Assembly: GCA_002751075.1 (NCBI GenBank)
Contig: NAOQ01000230.1
Coordinates: 1 to 18,092, forward strand
Length of the DNA stretch: 18,092 bases
Direction of reading: 5' to 3'
Origin: Ichthyophonus hoferi
Taxonomy: Eukaryota > Opisthokonta > Ichthyosporea > Ichthyophonida > Ichthyophonidae
The notes beneath the pieces are model-generated. The model saw only the letters and a program-made list of their open reading frames with translations, made no database searches and was not told where the DNA came from. The position numbers and the translations under genes are program-made. How positions within the stretch are numbered: position 1 is the stretch's first letter; each line of letters begins with the position of its first letter. Of the stretch, positions 8,825-17,940 are shown in pieces.

Positions 8825-10440
8825 CACGACGACCACACGATTGTGTAATCCAAGTCGTACATGCGTTGAACATAATGAATGTATTTCCAAAATTCTGGAA
8901 ATAATTTAGGAAGAGCTTACTTGATTTCCCTAGACTGGGCTATCAATAAGTATCATTGTAACTTGAATGAAATGCCATTGACACCATTTATTTTTAAATA
9001 TACTGTAAACTACTACAATAACATTTAGCCTTCTACTTAAAAATATCCCAATTAATTAATATCAATATAGTAACATAACATGTGGAATTGACAATAATAT
9101 AGCCAACTACTCTTGAAAATTCAACTTAAGAAGAATATGCACGTACATGACACTTTTGATTTAGCCTATTATAGATGGAAGCAAGTTAAAAATAAATAAA
9201 ATAATTTTACTATGAACCTGTAAATACATGGAGCCACAGACTTACACGAGTTTGTATGGTTCCAACGCATAGGCAAAATTTACAAAAAAGAAAAATTTTT
9301 TTTTTAAAAAAATAAAATGTTTCAAGTCCAGCTTATGAACCTGCTCTGCAAGACTCACCTAGCTTCTGTTCACTTGCCTTGCTTTGGTTGGAATTATTGT
9401 AAGACATTGAAAAAATAATACTTAATATAAAAATCCAGAAAAATCGCAAGACCAAACTTTGAAATAACGCGACGCATAATAGTTTCTTATTTAATCGCCC
9501 AACCGATGTGCGTATTTTCAAATATACGCTTATACATACTTTTGAGTTTTGGGTTTTTTGGTGTACTTCAAACTTAAAAGGGTTTAATAGAAGTTTTTTT
9601 AAACAATTTGTTTGATCATTTCATCATAAACCAGATTGTAAAACTAGTGGGTAAGCATGGGCATGTATATTATAAAATTACACCTATATGTACCTTTAAG
9701 TAAAAATTGTATAACTATACCACTATCTCATTCTGTTATTGCTTTGTTGTATCCACTTGTCCGTTTAATCCGTGGTAGTCTTTGCAAGAGTTATCAATGA
9801 ATGAGTAAACCATTTCTAAGTGGGGATAAGACATGACTAGTCCTCCAATACGTCATTATACTCACTAAAGATGGTGTTGGTGAGTCTTTCGTTATTTATT
9901 ACCAAGTGGAGAAAGGGAGAGGTACTGGGCTAGATCTTGCTTTCCCCCTGTTTTACTTATTAGACATTCTGATATTTATGGATGTAGATAGTCAATGGGT
10001 TTTCTCCCTGTCACCAATCTGCTCAATTGCACTTCCTGAGAAACCTGACTAAAGTATTTGTTTCTGCCGTCTTATTCGTAATTAAATGTAGTTTGGTCTC
10101 ATTTAATTCCAATTTGCCCTCCTTGTCCATCTGACCAATCGTATGTGTTAGACTGATCTCATATATCCTGTGTAGAATCACACACATTCATTTAAACTAT
10201 AACGCCTATCACTAAAGACAAATCCATAATAACACAGAAAATACTCTACAATGAAACTCCGCCTTCTATATAGTTTAAGGAAGTTCATGTAAATTTAGCT
10301 TTTCACATTTACCAGGCTTACTATTGGATCTGACGGTATATATTATATTATCAGTCATAGTCTACTTGACAAAGGGGTATTTAAATATGATGATCTATTT
10401 GACTGTCAATTTAGGACCAAATCCATTTGTTTCTCTTATT
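8825..10440. other. AT-rich spacer, nothing recognisable
   Basis: No coding similarity, RNA gene or clear repeat was seen on either strand. The longest frames are short and low in information. The segment 9880-10020 is slightly less AT-rich and was checked in several frames for reverse-transcriptase motifs without success. Confidence 0.5.
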
Positions 10441-11255
10441 CAAACATATCAGAATCTGTGACAGTTTTATTGACTTGCACACCGCCGTCAGGATCTCCAA
10501 TTGTATAACTTATAGTGGCTATTGTTATTTGATCAGCATAAGTGATAGCTGCTTGATCAAACTTGTCTTTCAGGTTCAGTTGTTGCTCTAGAGGTTCTAT
10601 TGAAGACTCATATACCTACTCTTTAGGTAACTAGCTGTAGTAATTATATTTCTGTTTTAATTTATAAAGGACAGATGCTTTGATGTGCTTGAGTGTGAAT
10701 GTGGAAATTGCACAAGGGGATCAATCATTAAGTGGAGCTATGCCACTATGTAAATAAACACTATTAGTGCTATCTAGTGTCAGTAAGCAGTTTTCTAACT
10801 TCTGAATGAGCGATAGGTCTGAATACTGATTATTGTATGTAAGTGCCAATGGTGGATTAAACATTACAATAATGATGTGATAATTACATATATCTAATTA
10901 AATGCAAAGTATTTTTATATGTATTTTAAAAAAACTTTGTATTGGCTATTTCTATTGTGTACGCATGAGTGGGACCTCCATTTTTTATTAATTTTGTTTT
11001 CTTTTATACTTTGTGTAATCACCAGTAACAACTTTCTAGTTCATACCAATGCGCTAAGTTCAAAACTTAAATAGAGCCAATCGTAAATATCCATATTAGC
11101 TAATCTAACTCATGATTGGTTATGGAGACCCGCAAGAATTGTCTGATCTTATTACAATACTTAAATGTTATTATGTCCCTATTTGTATGTTGAATTAACA
11201 CATTTCCTCATTGATGTAATAGGATTCATATACTGCATACTTTGACAAGAGTCAA
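10440..11255 (+). repeat. Dispersed repeat R1, copy C
   Basis: This copy matches copy B over its whole visible length and copy A over its right part, all in the same orientation. Landmarks are AGAATCTGTG near 10450, GGATCTCCAATTG near 10492, ACATTACAATAATGATGTGAT near 10862, TATTAGCTAATCTAACTC near 11092, TTGATGTAA near 11212 and TTTGACAAGAGTC near 11238. A minus-strand frame over about 10562-10444 contains QAAIT and VQVNKTVTDS, parallel to copy B. The copia reverse-transcriptase remnant begins about 110 bp past its right end. Confidence 0.6.
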
Positions 11256-11367
11256 TCAAATTTTCTTATGCATCTGTGGTTGGCAATCTTGTAGCACTCT
11301 GCTATTGGCTGGAAACCTTAGAGAAAGCCAAAAGAAAAAGAAAAATCAGTACCACATTGGTGTGCTC

Positions 11368-11550
11368 AGACTAATGCTTTTCCATGCACCATCCAGAGAA
11401 TTTATCCAATCTGCAAACAAATAGTGAAGACACAAACCATAAACCAAGTGATGTGAAAACATATGCTTCCCTAGTTGGGTGCTTAATCTGGATAAGTAAA
11501 TCCAGCAGGCCAGACATCACCATTGGTGTGGCCCTAAAAATACGATCGAT
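11368..11550 (+). mobile_element. Ty1/copia reverse-transcriptase remnant (fossil)
   Basis: A plus-strand frame reads KTYASLVGCLIW followed by SRPDI at about 11446-11520. This matches the conserved Ty1/copia segment that ends the reverse-transcriptase domain (Y-x-SLVG-x-L...TRPDI). The similarity fades into unassigned sequence after about 11550, and only this small piece of the domain is present, so it is a fragmentary fossil. It lies on the opposite strand to the copia fossil at 690-3560 and is therefore a separate insertion. It sits about 440 bp upstream of the EEF1D start codon. Confidence 0.75.
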
Positions 11551-11988
11551 CGGATGTTATTAATCACAAGTTAATAGTAACTAGATGATCTATGATTAGT
11601 CTAGCCTACCAATTGGCGGCCAAGATTACATTTTAATCAGTTATTGGTTACCGCTAACTCACTATTTTAAGGGCTTAAACGAATGGATCTAGCATCACCA
11701 ATTGAATAGCTTATGACGCCCATTTTGGGATAATTTCATTCACAACATAATATTTTTTAAAAATCTTATACCGGGGTTTAAATTAAAACTGACCTCTCAA
11801 TCAAGAGCATAAATATATACTGATATAAAATATGATTGTATTGGCTTACGATCACCAACTATTTCCAACAATTTCATATTGTCCACTCCACACGTGGAAA
11901 CACCGGCAGGCCCAAACAATTATATTACCGTCTGTATCCAATCTTTCTCCTGTGTGTTCAGTTTTTCTTCGGAAATTACATAGTAATA
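11550..11988 (+). promoter_or_regulatory. Putative EEF1D promoter and 5' UTR
   Basis: Upstream of the start codon the sequence holds CCAATTGG near 11610, an inverted CCAAT (ATTGG) near 11644, a CACGTG E-box at 11891-11896, and a TATA-like TATATTA at 11921-11927. About 20-25 bp after that comes the pyrimidine run CTTTCTCC (11943-11950), which resembles the 5'-terminal oligopyrimidine (TOP) start of translation-machinery mRNAs. A start there would give a 5' UTR of about 40 nt without upstream ATG. The TOP reading rests on what is known of such genes; the transcription start itself is inferred. Confidence 0.45.
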
Positions 11989-14637
11989 ATGGCGCTTAAC
12001 GCTCAGGCTATCGTCCTCACTGAGAGCATGTACGACACTGTTACCCTCGCGGAGGAGGAGTTGAACTATGCTATGTACAAGTTTGGCCCTGTATGTACTC
12101 TTATTTTTTTATGTTTAATCACTTTAATTTTTGCATGTAATCCATGCTCATTTGCTAGGTTATTCCACGGCCTACTGTCTTAGTTATTGTTCTTTACTCC
12201 ATTTTAAACATCCTTTATACACAATTGATAAATATTAGGTATGGCATGGTAGCCACCTAGGATGTTTGGAAAGAGCCAAGCTCAGAGGATTCCAAAGATG
12301 ACGGTTTTTTTCTTTTTCTTTCTCGAAACATAGGCTAGGTAATTTTTTATTGCGTTTATAGGTATTGGGGAAGATATGATACCAAGTAGAACAAGAAAAA
12401 CAAGCATTTTTTTCTTTTCTCTCTCTCTCTCCCATCCCCTCACCCCTTCTATAGCCCACTTATTGCAACTCTTCTTTTTCAATTATTAGCTCATTCACCA
12501 ACACAACTTCTCTACTAGCTCGGTGCTATGGCTGAGGCCAACAAGGCCCTTAAGGAAAGGGTTGCTCAGATGGAGTCCAAGAACAAGGACTTCCAGAAGC
12601 GTCTGGCTGCCATCGAGAGACAGATCACCAAGGTAGCTACACCTATACAAGAATAAGATTGCCATATTCAAGGATTGCTCATTTCATGTCTTCTCAACAC
12701 ATGACAATGTATATCTACGACAATATATAACCATTACACAGGTCTTACCTTATGTTTGCTGACATAAGAAGGAAAATATAGACCAAATCCTTACATGTTC
12801 TGTTTCTTTATCATTAGTAGCTCATTTACTTTTCCATATTTTTTAACTTATGCATATTGATATTATGTTTCAAGTCCTAATATTAGTATTATAGTTATAA
12901 CATTTACTTTAGGTGCATGCCCTTTGTACAATTGTATCAAACCAGCTTTTTTTCTCTTTTTGCTTCCTTACATATTAATATATGTTTTTCTCAAGCACAT
13001 ACTCCACGTTAACACCCTTTTCACTCATGCACTCCTCCTTCCTTCTCCCCACTCTCCTTACTGCATATCTCTTTTTACAATTTTCTTTCCTTTTTTATTC
13101 ATTAAAATTTTTTTTTATAGGCTGCCGTTGCCGCTCCCGTTGCCGCCCCCGTTGCTCCCAAGAAGGAGGAGGTAGAGGAGGAGGAGGACGTAGACCTCTT
13201 TGGTTCTGATGATGATGATGAGGCTGCCGATGCCGAGAGGGAGAGGATTAAAGCCGAGCGCGTTGCCGAGTACAACGCCCGCAAAGCTAAGAGTAAGTAA
13301 GGAGCTGTGTATGTGTATGTGTATGACATAGTGGGGTAATAGGTATACCTGTATTGCTGTATGTTAGAGTGGTTAGTATGAGATGATAGAGTATGATAGG
13401 ATAAGATAGAATATGACAACTAGCATGACGTGGAATGGTGTAGTATGATATAATCTATTACAGTATTCATCATTAGGTATATTCCAATGCAACACCGTAT
13501 TCATAGACGATAGAGGTAGTTGATTATGTGCATGTATGTTTTCACGAGTGATGCAATTTTTATGTAGTAGGACAATATTATGATTTCTATTTCTATGATT
13601 TCCATCTTACAGTTTTTGTTATTTCTATTTATTTTATCAATAACACAACGCATTCAATTTATTCACTCACTACATTAGCACTAAACGTATATTTTTTTCA
13701 ATAGCACATTTAGTATAACTTTATTAAATCTTTCTTAACTCGCAGAGGTGGCCCTGGTCGCCAAGTCTGAGATTATGATGGACGTGAAGCCATGGGATGA
13801 TGAGACCGACATGAAGGAGCTTGAGAAGTGCGTTCGTAGCATCGAGTGCGATGGTCTCCTTTGGGGTGGTTCCAAGCTCGTTGAGGTTAGTGGAAGGAGA
13901 GAAAGACGGGGATGATTATTTGTATTGGATTATGACTACTATGCATTTTTGATAATGCGGTCTGTGTAGATTTCTATATATGTATTCTTCATCTCTTTCC
14001 TTTTTTCTTTGTTTTCTTCTGTCTAATTCTATCTAACCATCTCTATTTGTTTCTCTTTCCTATATCTATATATAGCTTTACTTCTATGTAATCATATTTG
14101 CATTTTCCTATATATACATATATATATGTATCCACTTATGTCTTTATCTTAAAATATGGTAGTATGCATATATTTATATAGTTATATACATATATTTTCC
14201 CTATCTTACTACTGCCTACTATTTTTTATTCTATGTTCAAATATTTTTTCCTCGTATTTATTGATAATATATTTGTATTTAACACCGTTTTACATGTTAA
14301 AATCCTATACACAATGCAATATTATTATAATTCTTAGGGCTATACAGCTAGGTATGTAGGAAAAATATGGTTCATGTGTATGTATATGCATATGACAGAA
14401 ACGTTTTGATTATACATACACACGCACTTGTCTACACACATACCTATACCTATGGCTATGCACACAAACTTACCTCACTTCTCCCCTCTCACATAGGTCG
14501 GCTATGGTATCAAGAAGCTCCAGATCGCCGCTGTTGTTGAGGATGACAAGTGCGGTACTGACTTCCTTGAAGAGGCTATTCTTGGCTTCGAGGACTATGT
14601 CCAGTCTATGGATATTGTGTCTTTCAATAAGCTCTAA
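11989..14637 (+). CDS. EEF1D: Translation elongation factor 1B delta (leucine-zipper type), five exons
   Basis: It encodes the guanine-nucleotide exchange subunit that reloads eEF1A with GTP during translation elongation in the cytoplasm. Coding exons are 11989-12090, 12519-12632, 13121-13292, 13746-13885 and 14497-14637 (stop TAA), 669 nt for 222 residues. Intron phases are 0, 0, 1, 0, and all introns are GT-AG. Residues 1-34 are a family-atypical N-terminus. Residues 35-72 form a coiled coil with 3-4 spaced core positions L45, V49, M52, N56, F59, L63, I66, I70. An Ala/Pro linker (73-87) precedes the acidic [12 protein letters not shown] region, where Ser101 is a likely CK2 site, and a basic-acidic helix to 130. 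The exchange domain (131-222) shows [26 protein letters not shown] and the terminal FNKL, whose penultimate Lys matches the catalytic-site lysine of yeast eEF1B. The absence of a GST-like N-terminal domain argues for delta rather than the beta/alpha paralogue. It is shorter than human eEF1D (281 residues). Confidence 0.95.
12236..12296 (+). other. Two adjacent perfect-stem hairpins in EEF1D intron 1
   Basis: Hairpin 1 pairs TAGGT (12236-12240) with ACCTA (12255-12259) and GGC (12243-12245) with GCC (12252-12254), leaving a 2-nt bulge and a 6-nt loop. Hairpin 2 pairs TTTGGAA (12265-12271) with TTCCAAA (12290-12296), enclosing GAGC/GCTC (12273-12276 and 12280-12283). The segment is visibly less AT-rich than the rest of the intron. 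No C/D-box motif pair was found. It may be an intronic structured RNA, a splicing element or a small repeat. Confidence 0.45.
12415..12431. repeat. CT microsatellite in EEF1D intron 1
   Basis: A short CT run continues into pyrimidine-rich sequence about 90 nt before the intron 1 acceptor (CTACTAG, exon from 12519). It could contribute polypyrimidine-tract binding. Confidence 0.6.
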
Positions 14638-14716
14638 GTTAGACAACTTAGTTTACTTGTTGCTGTCTTATAGAGTACAATACACTATATACTCATAAGC
14701 ATATTCATACTATGTA

Positions 14717-14722
14717 ATTAAA
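14717..14722 (+). terminator. EEF1D polyadenylation signal
   Basis: ATTAAA, the commonest variant of AATAAA, lies 80 nt after the stop codon. A T-rich stretch at about 14749-14773 (TTTTGGGAAGTTTTTTG) fits a downstream element, so cleavage is expected near 14735-14745. Confidence 0.6.
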
Positions 14723-14759
14723 GTGTATATATTTATCATTTGAATCACCTTTTGGGAAG

Positions 14760-15455
14760 TTTTTTGTTTTATTATTATTGATGGGATATATTTAAGCTGA
14801 TGATATATATATCACAAATCGTCCAACCTACACACAGTGCATACATGCCAGTTGAAGTTAACAGTATTGATACGTTTTTTGCTTGAGAGAATAGGTAATA
14901 GATAGGTAGACATACCTCTCCTCATGTTCAAAGAGTTTGGTTTTTATTAAAAGAGACAAGGGAAGGGAGAGACTCGATATAATTATAATACGCCAATAGG
15001 AACATAGGAGCACTAAGGTAAAAGTGAACCTGATTGGCTGGTATTGTTTTAGTAATTTCCCCGAGATGTTTTTTTATTTTCTGTTTAAAAGAGATTTTAG
15101 TATGTACTCCAAACCGATTATTCTTGATACCATCTGTCACTGGCATGTCAACATGGTTGACAATAGATCATTTATTAAAGATTATAATCTAGTGGACAGC
15201 ATTGTAATATTAGTTTTAGTATTTTGTAATGAAAGGTTAGTACTATGGGTTTAAGGGGACAACGTAGCAATATCAGTCTACACTGTAGATATGTATAACT
15301 AGATAACTCGACGACTAATATTTAGTCTGTAGGTTCGTATATGATGGCATGTGTGATAATATATAGTATGTAGGATATTGAGTATGATTGTATTCTTGAT
15401 ATAATCACTTTGTACGACTGTACTATTATCAGCTATATTTTAGATGTTATATGCA
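14760..15455. other. AT-rich spacer downstream of EEF1D
   Basis: No gene, RNA or clear repeat is supported. Short open frames on both strands at 14928-15254 overlap each other and carry no recognisable motif. Confidence 0.5.
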
Positions 15456-16290
15456 TAGCTAAAACTGACAAGCCATATTTAGTTTAGTGCCAGCACGCTG
15501 ACTTTGGAACATTATGATATTAATGGTAGCATGTGATAGTTACTATATATAGTATTTTATTATTGGGGCGAGTGTAAAATGAATAGGCTTGGCCTGTGCT
15601 GTAGTTATTCTATACACAACTTGTCGATCTCAGTGTATGTGTAATGATTATATCCATCATGTTCAAGGTGGCAGTCGAGTATTGCATACAGAATTTAGAA
15701 TGATAACTGTATAGCTTTTATTCGGTATCTCCTCCATCTATCAGATCGTTTTTTTATATACTTTCTAAATATAGCATTTGATATATAGAAGGCTTCAGAC
15801 TTCAGCATTAATTAATTAGATAATTATAGCTATATTTATGTTACCTCAATTATATTTGTAGTTATATTTGACATAACTTGTTATATTTGGTAAGTAATAT
15901 TTAGTTGTCTTAATGTAACCAATTTATAACACTTTCAGTACCCGTCCGTGTAGTGGTATGGTGTTTTGATATAGCTAAAATTGACAAAAATACAGCGTAT
16001 TTTTAATGCTATCACTTTATAAGACATTATATTAATATCTTCTAGTGCAATAATTATTATAAACTCAAATATATTTTAACATAAAAAATTTGTAATCAAA
16101 AATAACTATAGTATAACACAGTACAGTACTATAGATTAAATTATATATATATAGCTAAAATTGACAAAGTATTTTGGAATGTTGTCACTATTAATCTCTT
16201 CTAGTGTAGTAGTGATTGTAGACATAGTTATATTTCAATAAAAAAAATAATTAGCCAGAAATAATAATATATAATAATAATAGAAATGAT
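15455..16290 (+). repeat. Diverged tandem repeat, about three units
   Basis: Units begin with ATAGCTAAAAYTGACAA at about 15457, 15970 and 16152. The second and third share TAGCTAAAATTGACAAA, then AATG.T.TCACT and TTAATMTCTTCTAGTG, and end in a run of A. They are adjacent and about 180 and 120-140 bp long. The first is separated and matches only over its first 75 bp or so, to CATTATGATATTAAT. Copies differ by substitutions and gaps. No coding or terminal-repeat signals were seen, and the family is not recognised. Confidence 0.5.
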
Positions 16291-16392
16291 AATATAATAG
16301 GATATATATATACACCTTATATGCCTTATAACCAAATCTAATATCCTGCATGTATGCATCCTCCCAGATTAAACGACTAAGGCTCTTAGAGG

Positions 16393-16402
16393 GTCACGTG
16401 AC
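16393..16402. promoter_or_regulatory. Palindromic E-box identical to the CLEAR/MiT-TFE site
   Basis: GTCACGTGAC is a perfect 10-bp palindrome with a CACGTG core. It equals the consensus bound by TFEB/MITF-type and USF-type bHLH-zipper factors in animals. It lies upstream of the second plus-strand gene, but a single site can occur by chance and its use is inferred. Another CACGTG core lies at 17112-17117. Confidence 0.35.
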
Positions 16403-16480
16403 ATTGATTATAATTAAGATTTTACAGAATCCCAGCAACCATAGAAAATTAAAAACTTAATGAATTAAATTTATTAGCTA

Positions 16481-16502
16481 ATCTGTGATTAAGATCACAG
16501 AT
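16481..16502. repeat. Perfect 9-bp stem, 4-nt loop hairpin
   Basis: ATCTGTGAT (16481-16489) and ATCACAGAT (16494-16502) are exact reverse complements around TAAG. No T-run follows, and the function is unknown. Confidence 0.55.
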
Positions 16503-16739
16503 GAGACACGCTGGTAGTGGTAGTCCTACAGCTAACCATAGATTTAGACCGACGGTAAAAAGGCTAGGATAGATGTGCTTATGGATGGATAATAAATAGG
16601 GTTTATACCAGAGTATATCTTTCATACCTATTCCTACCTCTATTTACCACCATTTACTTGCTATACACGTACGAATGTCCATATATACACAATACATACT
16701 GTAGTGTATATGTGTGGTGTGTAGAGTGTGAGCAAGGGC

Positions 16740-16832
16740 ATATTTACCTGCCTTGGTGGAGAGGGCCGCTTTATTTTTTGGAACTGGGAAAGATTTTCGC
16801 TACTTTCCAGGTAAGAACCTGTTTGTTTCCGG
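16740..16832. other. Structured segment with splice-donor motifs on both strands
   Basis: On the plus strand TTCCAG/GTAAGA (donor at 16811) is a strong 5' splice site ending an open stretch. On the minus strand GGCAG/GTAAAT (donor at 16747) and TTTTATAG (acceptor before 16832) would bound an 85-nt open exon. Reading frames across it are open on both strands, but no ATG-led frame or recognisable protein emerges. It may be a non-coding first exon of the downstream plus-strand gene, a minus-strand exon, or coincidence. The segment is GC-richer than its surroundings. Confidence 0.25.
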
Positions 16833-16939
16833 CTATAAAACCAGAAATACAACACAGTTTTTACCAGAGATAAAGCGGGGATGGAGGAAGAGGAAATGTG
16901 TGCAGGTTGATTACCCTAAGGCTGTCTTTTTTATTTTAT

Positions 16940-17346
16940 GAAATATTATTAACATGAAATATTTTCTATTCGCCCAAACATCATCTCAACAAGTTTTCTT
17001 ACATTTGGTATATCTTTCCATCTATATAATCATTTTCTTATTCTTTCAAAGAATGTTTTATTTTTTCAAGACCCTGGCGGTTTGCCATTATACAATATAT
17101 CTAAATGTGGCGCACGTGATAATAATAAAGATGAGCGGGTTATTTTTTGGTAACCATAGCACTTAAAGTGGCAACCGGCAACCAATAACTTGCACCACTT
17201 CTTAAAAAAACTCTCATAATAAGTAAAAGAACTTTACAATGTTTTGATTCGCTTAGTCCAGTTTACTTCTTATTATTAATATGTTTTTATTTGGAGTTTC
17301 GATTGTAATATTTTCTCATTTAGTTATTTGTACCACAAAAAAAACA
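16940..17346. other. AT-rich region upstream of the second gene
   Basis: It contains a CACGTG core (17112-17117), a CACTTAAAGTG palindrome (17160-17170) and a CCAAT motif (17182-17186). Together these could be promoter elements for the plus-strand gene whose coding exon appears at 17860. No open frame here is convincing. Confidence 0.3.
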
Positions 17347-17718
17347 AGATTATACATCTATACATGCACGTGCACATGCAAATACTTATATACATACATA
17401 TATACATACATATATGGATACATATACACATATACATACGTTCCGTTCATACGTTCATACATGCATGCATACCTACATACTTACATACTTACTTGCTTAC
17501 TTACTTACTTACTTACATTTATGCGTGCATACATACATACATACATACATACATACCATACCTACATATATGCATATACACACATATATATATACATGCA
17601 TACATACATACACACACACACACATATCTATATACGTACTTATATACTATACCTACCTACCTACCTACCTACCTACCTACATACATACATACATATACAT
17701 ATACATACAGATATAAGT
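17347..17718. repeat. Compound (TACA)n / (TACC)n microsatellite
   Basis: Long tracts of ACATACAT, CTTACTTACTTAC and CTACCTACC repeats are mixed with TATACATA and CACACA runs. Long open frames across it (rich in Tyr, Thr, Ile and His) are artefacts of the repeat and are not genes. Confidence 0.9.
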
Positions 17719-17859
17719 ACATTCAGCCTATGATTAAATACCCTATTCTCTTAATTCTTGCATCTCCACACCTTATTTTGAACTATATTGCATCTATTGT
17801 ACACATATGGTCTGATTCGTGGGGTCTTTCAAAGCATTTCATGCACTGCAACATCTAGA

Positions 17860-17937
17860 ATGAGCGTGCCACTGGATGGCCAGCGGGTAGTCGAACTGGG
17901 CAACCAGATTGATGTACTTATGAGCACAGGCAAACAG
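17860..17937 (+). CDS. First visible coding exon of an unrecognised gene, continues beyond the window
   Basis: ATG at 17860 starts a 26-codon open segment with GC-rich, balanced codons (beginning MSVPLDGQRVVELGNQ, ending MSTGKQ) that contrasts sharply with the flanking repeats. It ends at CAG/GTATGC, a good donor at phase 0. Immediately upstream, CATCTAG could be an acceptor (exon from 17859), so the ATG may follow a 5' UTR intron or the segment may be an internal exon. The amphipathic VVELGNQIDVLM pattern suggests a helix. I do not recognise the protein. A CCAAT box and E-boxes occur further upstream. Confidence 0.5.
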
Positions 17938-17940
17938 GTA

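Noticed and set aside
9840-10100. Copia reverse-transcriptase catalytic region
   Set aside because: Several frames were read for a YVDD-type motif and neighbouring conserved blocks. None was convincing.
13102-13419. A 105-codon minus-strand frame rich in Ser
   Set aside because: It is the antisense shadow of EEF1D exon 3 (Ala/Glu/Asp codons) running into intron 3.
12091-14496. Box C/D snoRNA hosted in an EEF1D intron
   Set aside because: All four introns were scanned for an RTGATGA box paired with a CTGA box at suitable spacing. None was found. H/ACA RNAs cannot be excluded by eye.
16740-16830. U1 snRNA gene or pseudogene
   Set aside because: Only the first 11 bases resemble U1. The Sm-like ATTTTTTGG lies far too close, and the four-stem U1 architecture is absent.
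16753-16941. Plus-strand 62-codon open frame as a protein gene
   Set aside because: It lacks an ATG start, runs through a strong splice donor and shows no family I can name. Treated only as a possible exon or structured segment.
17281-17858. Open frames of 100-176 codons rich in Tyr, Thr, His and Ile
   Set aside because: They are translations of a tetranucleotide microsatellite, which is open in several frames at once. They have no start context, domain or codon bias.
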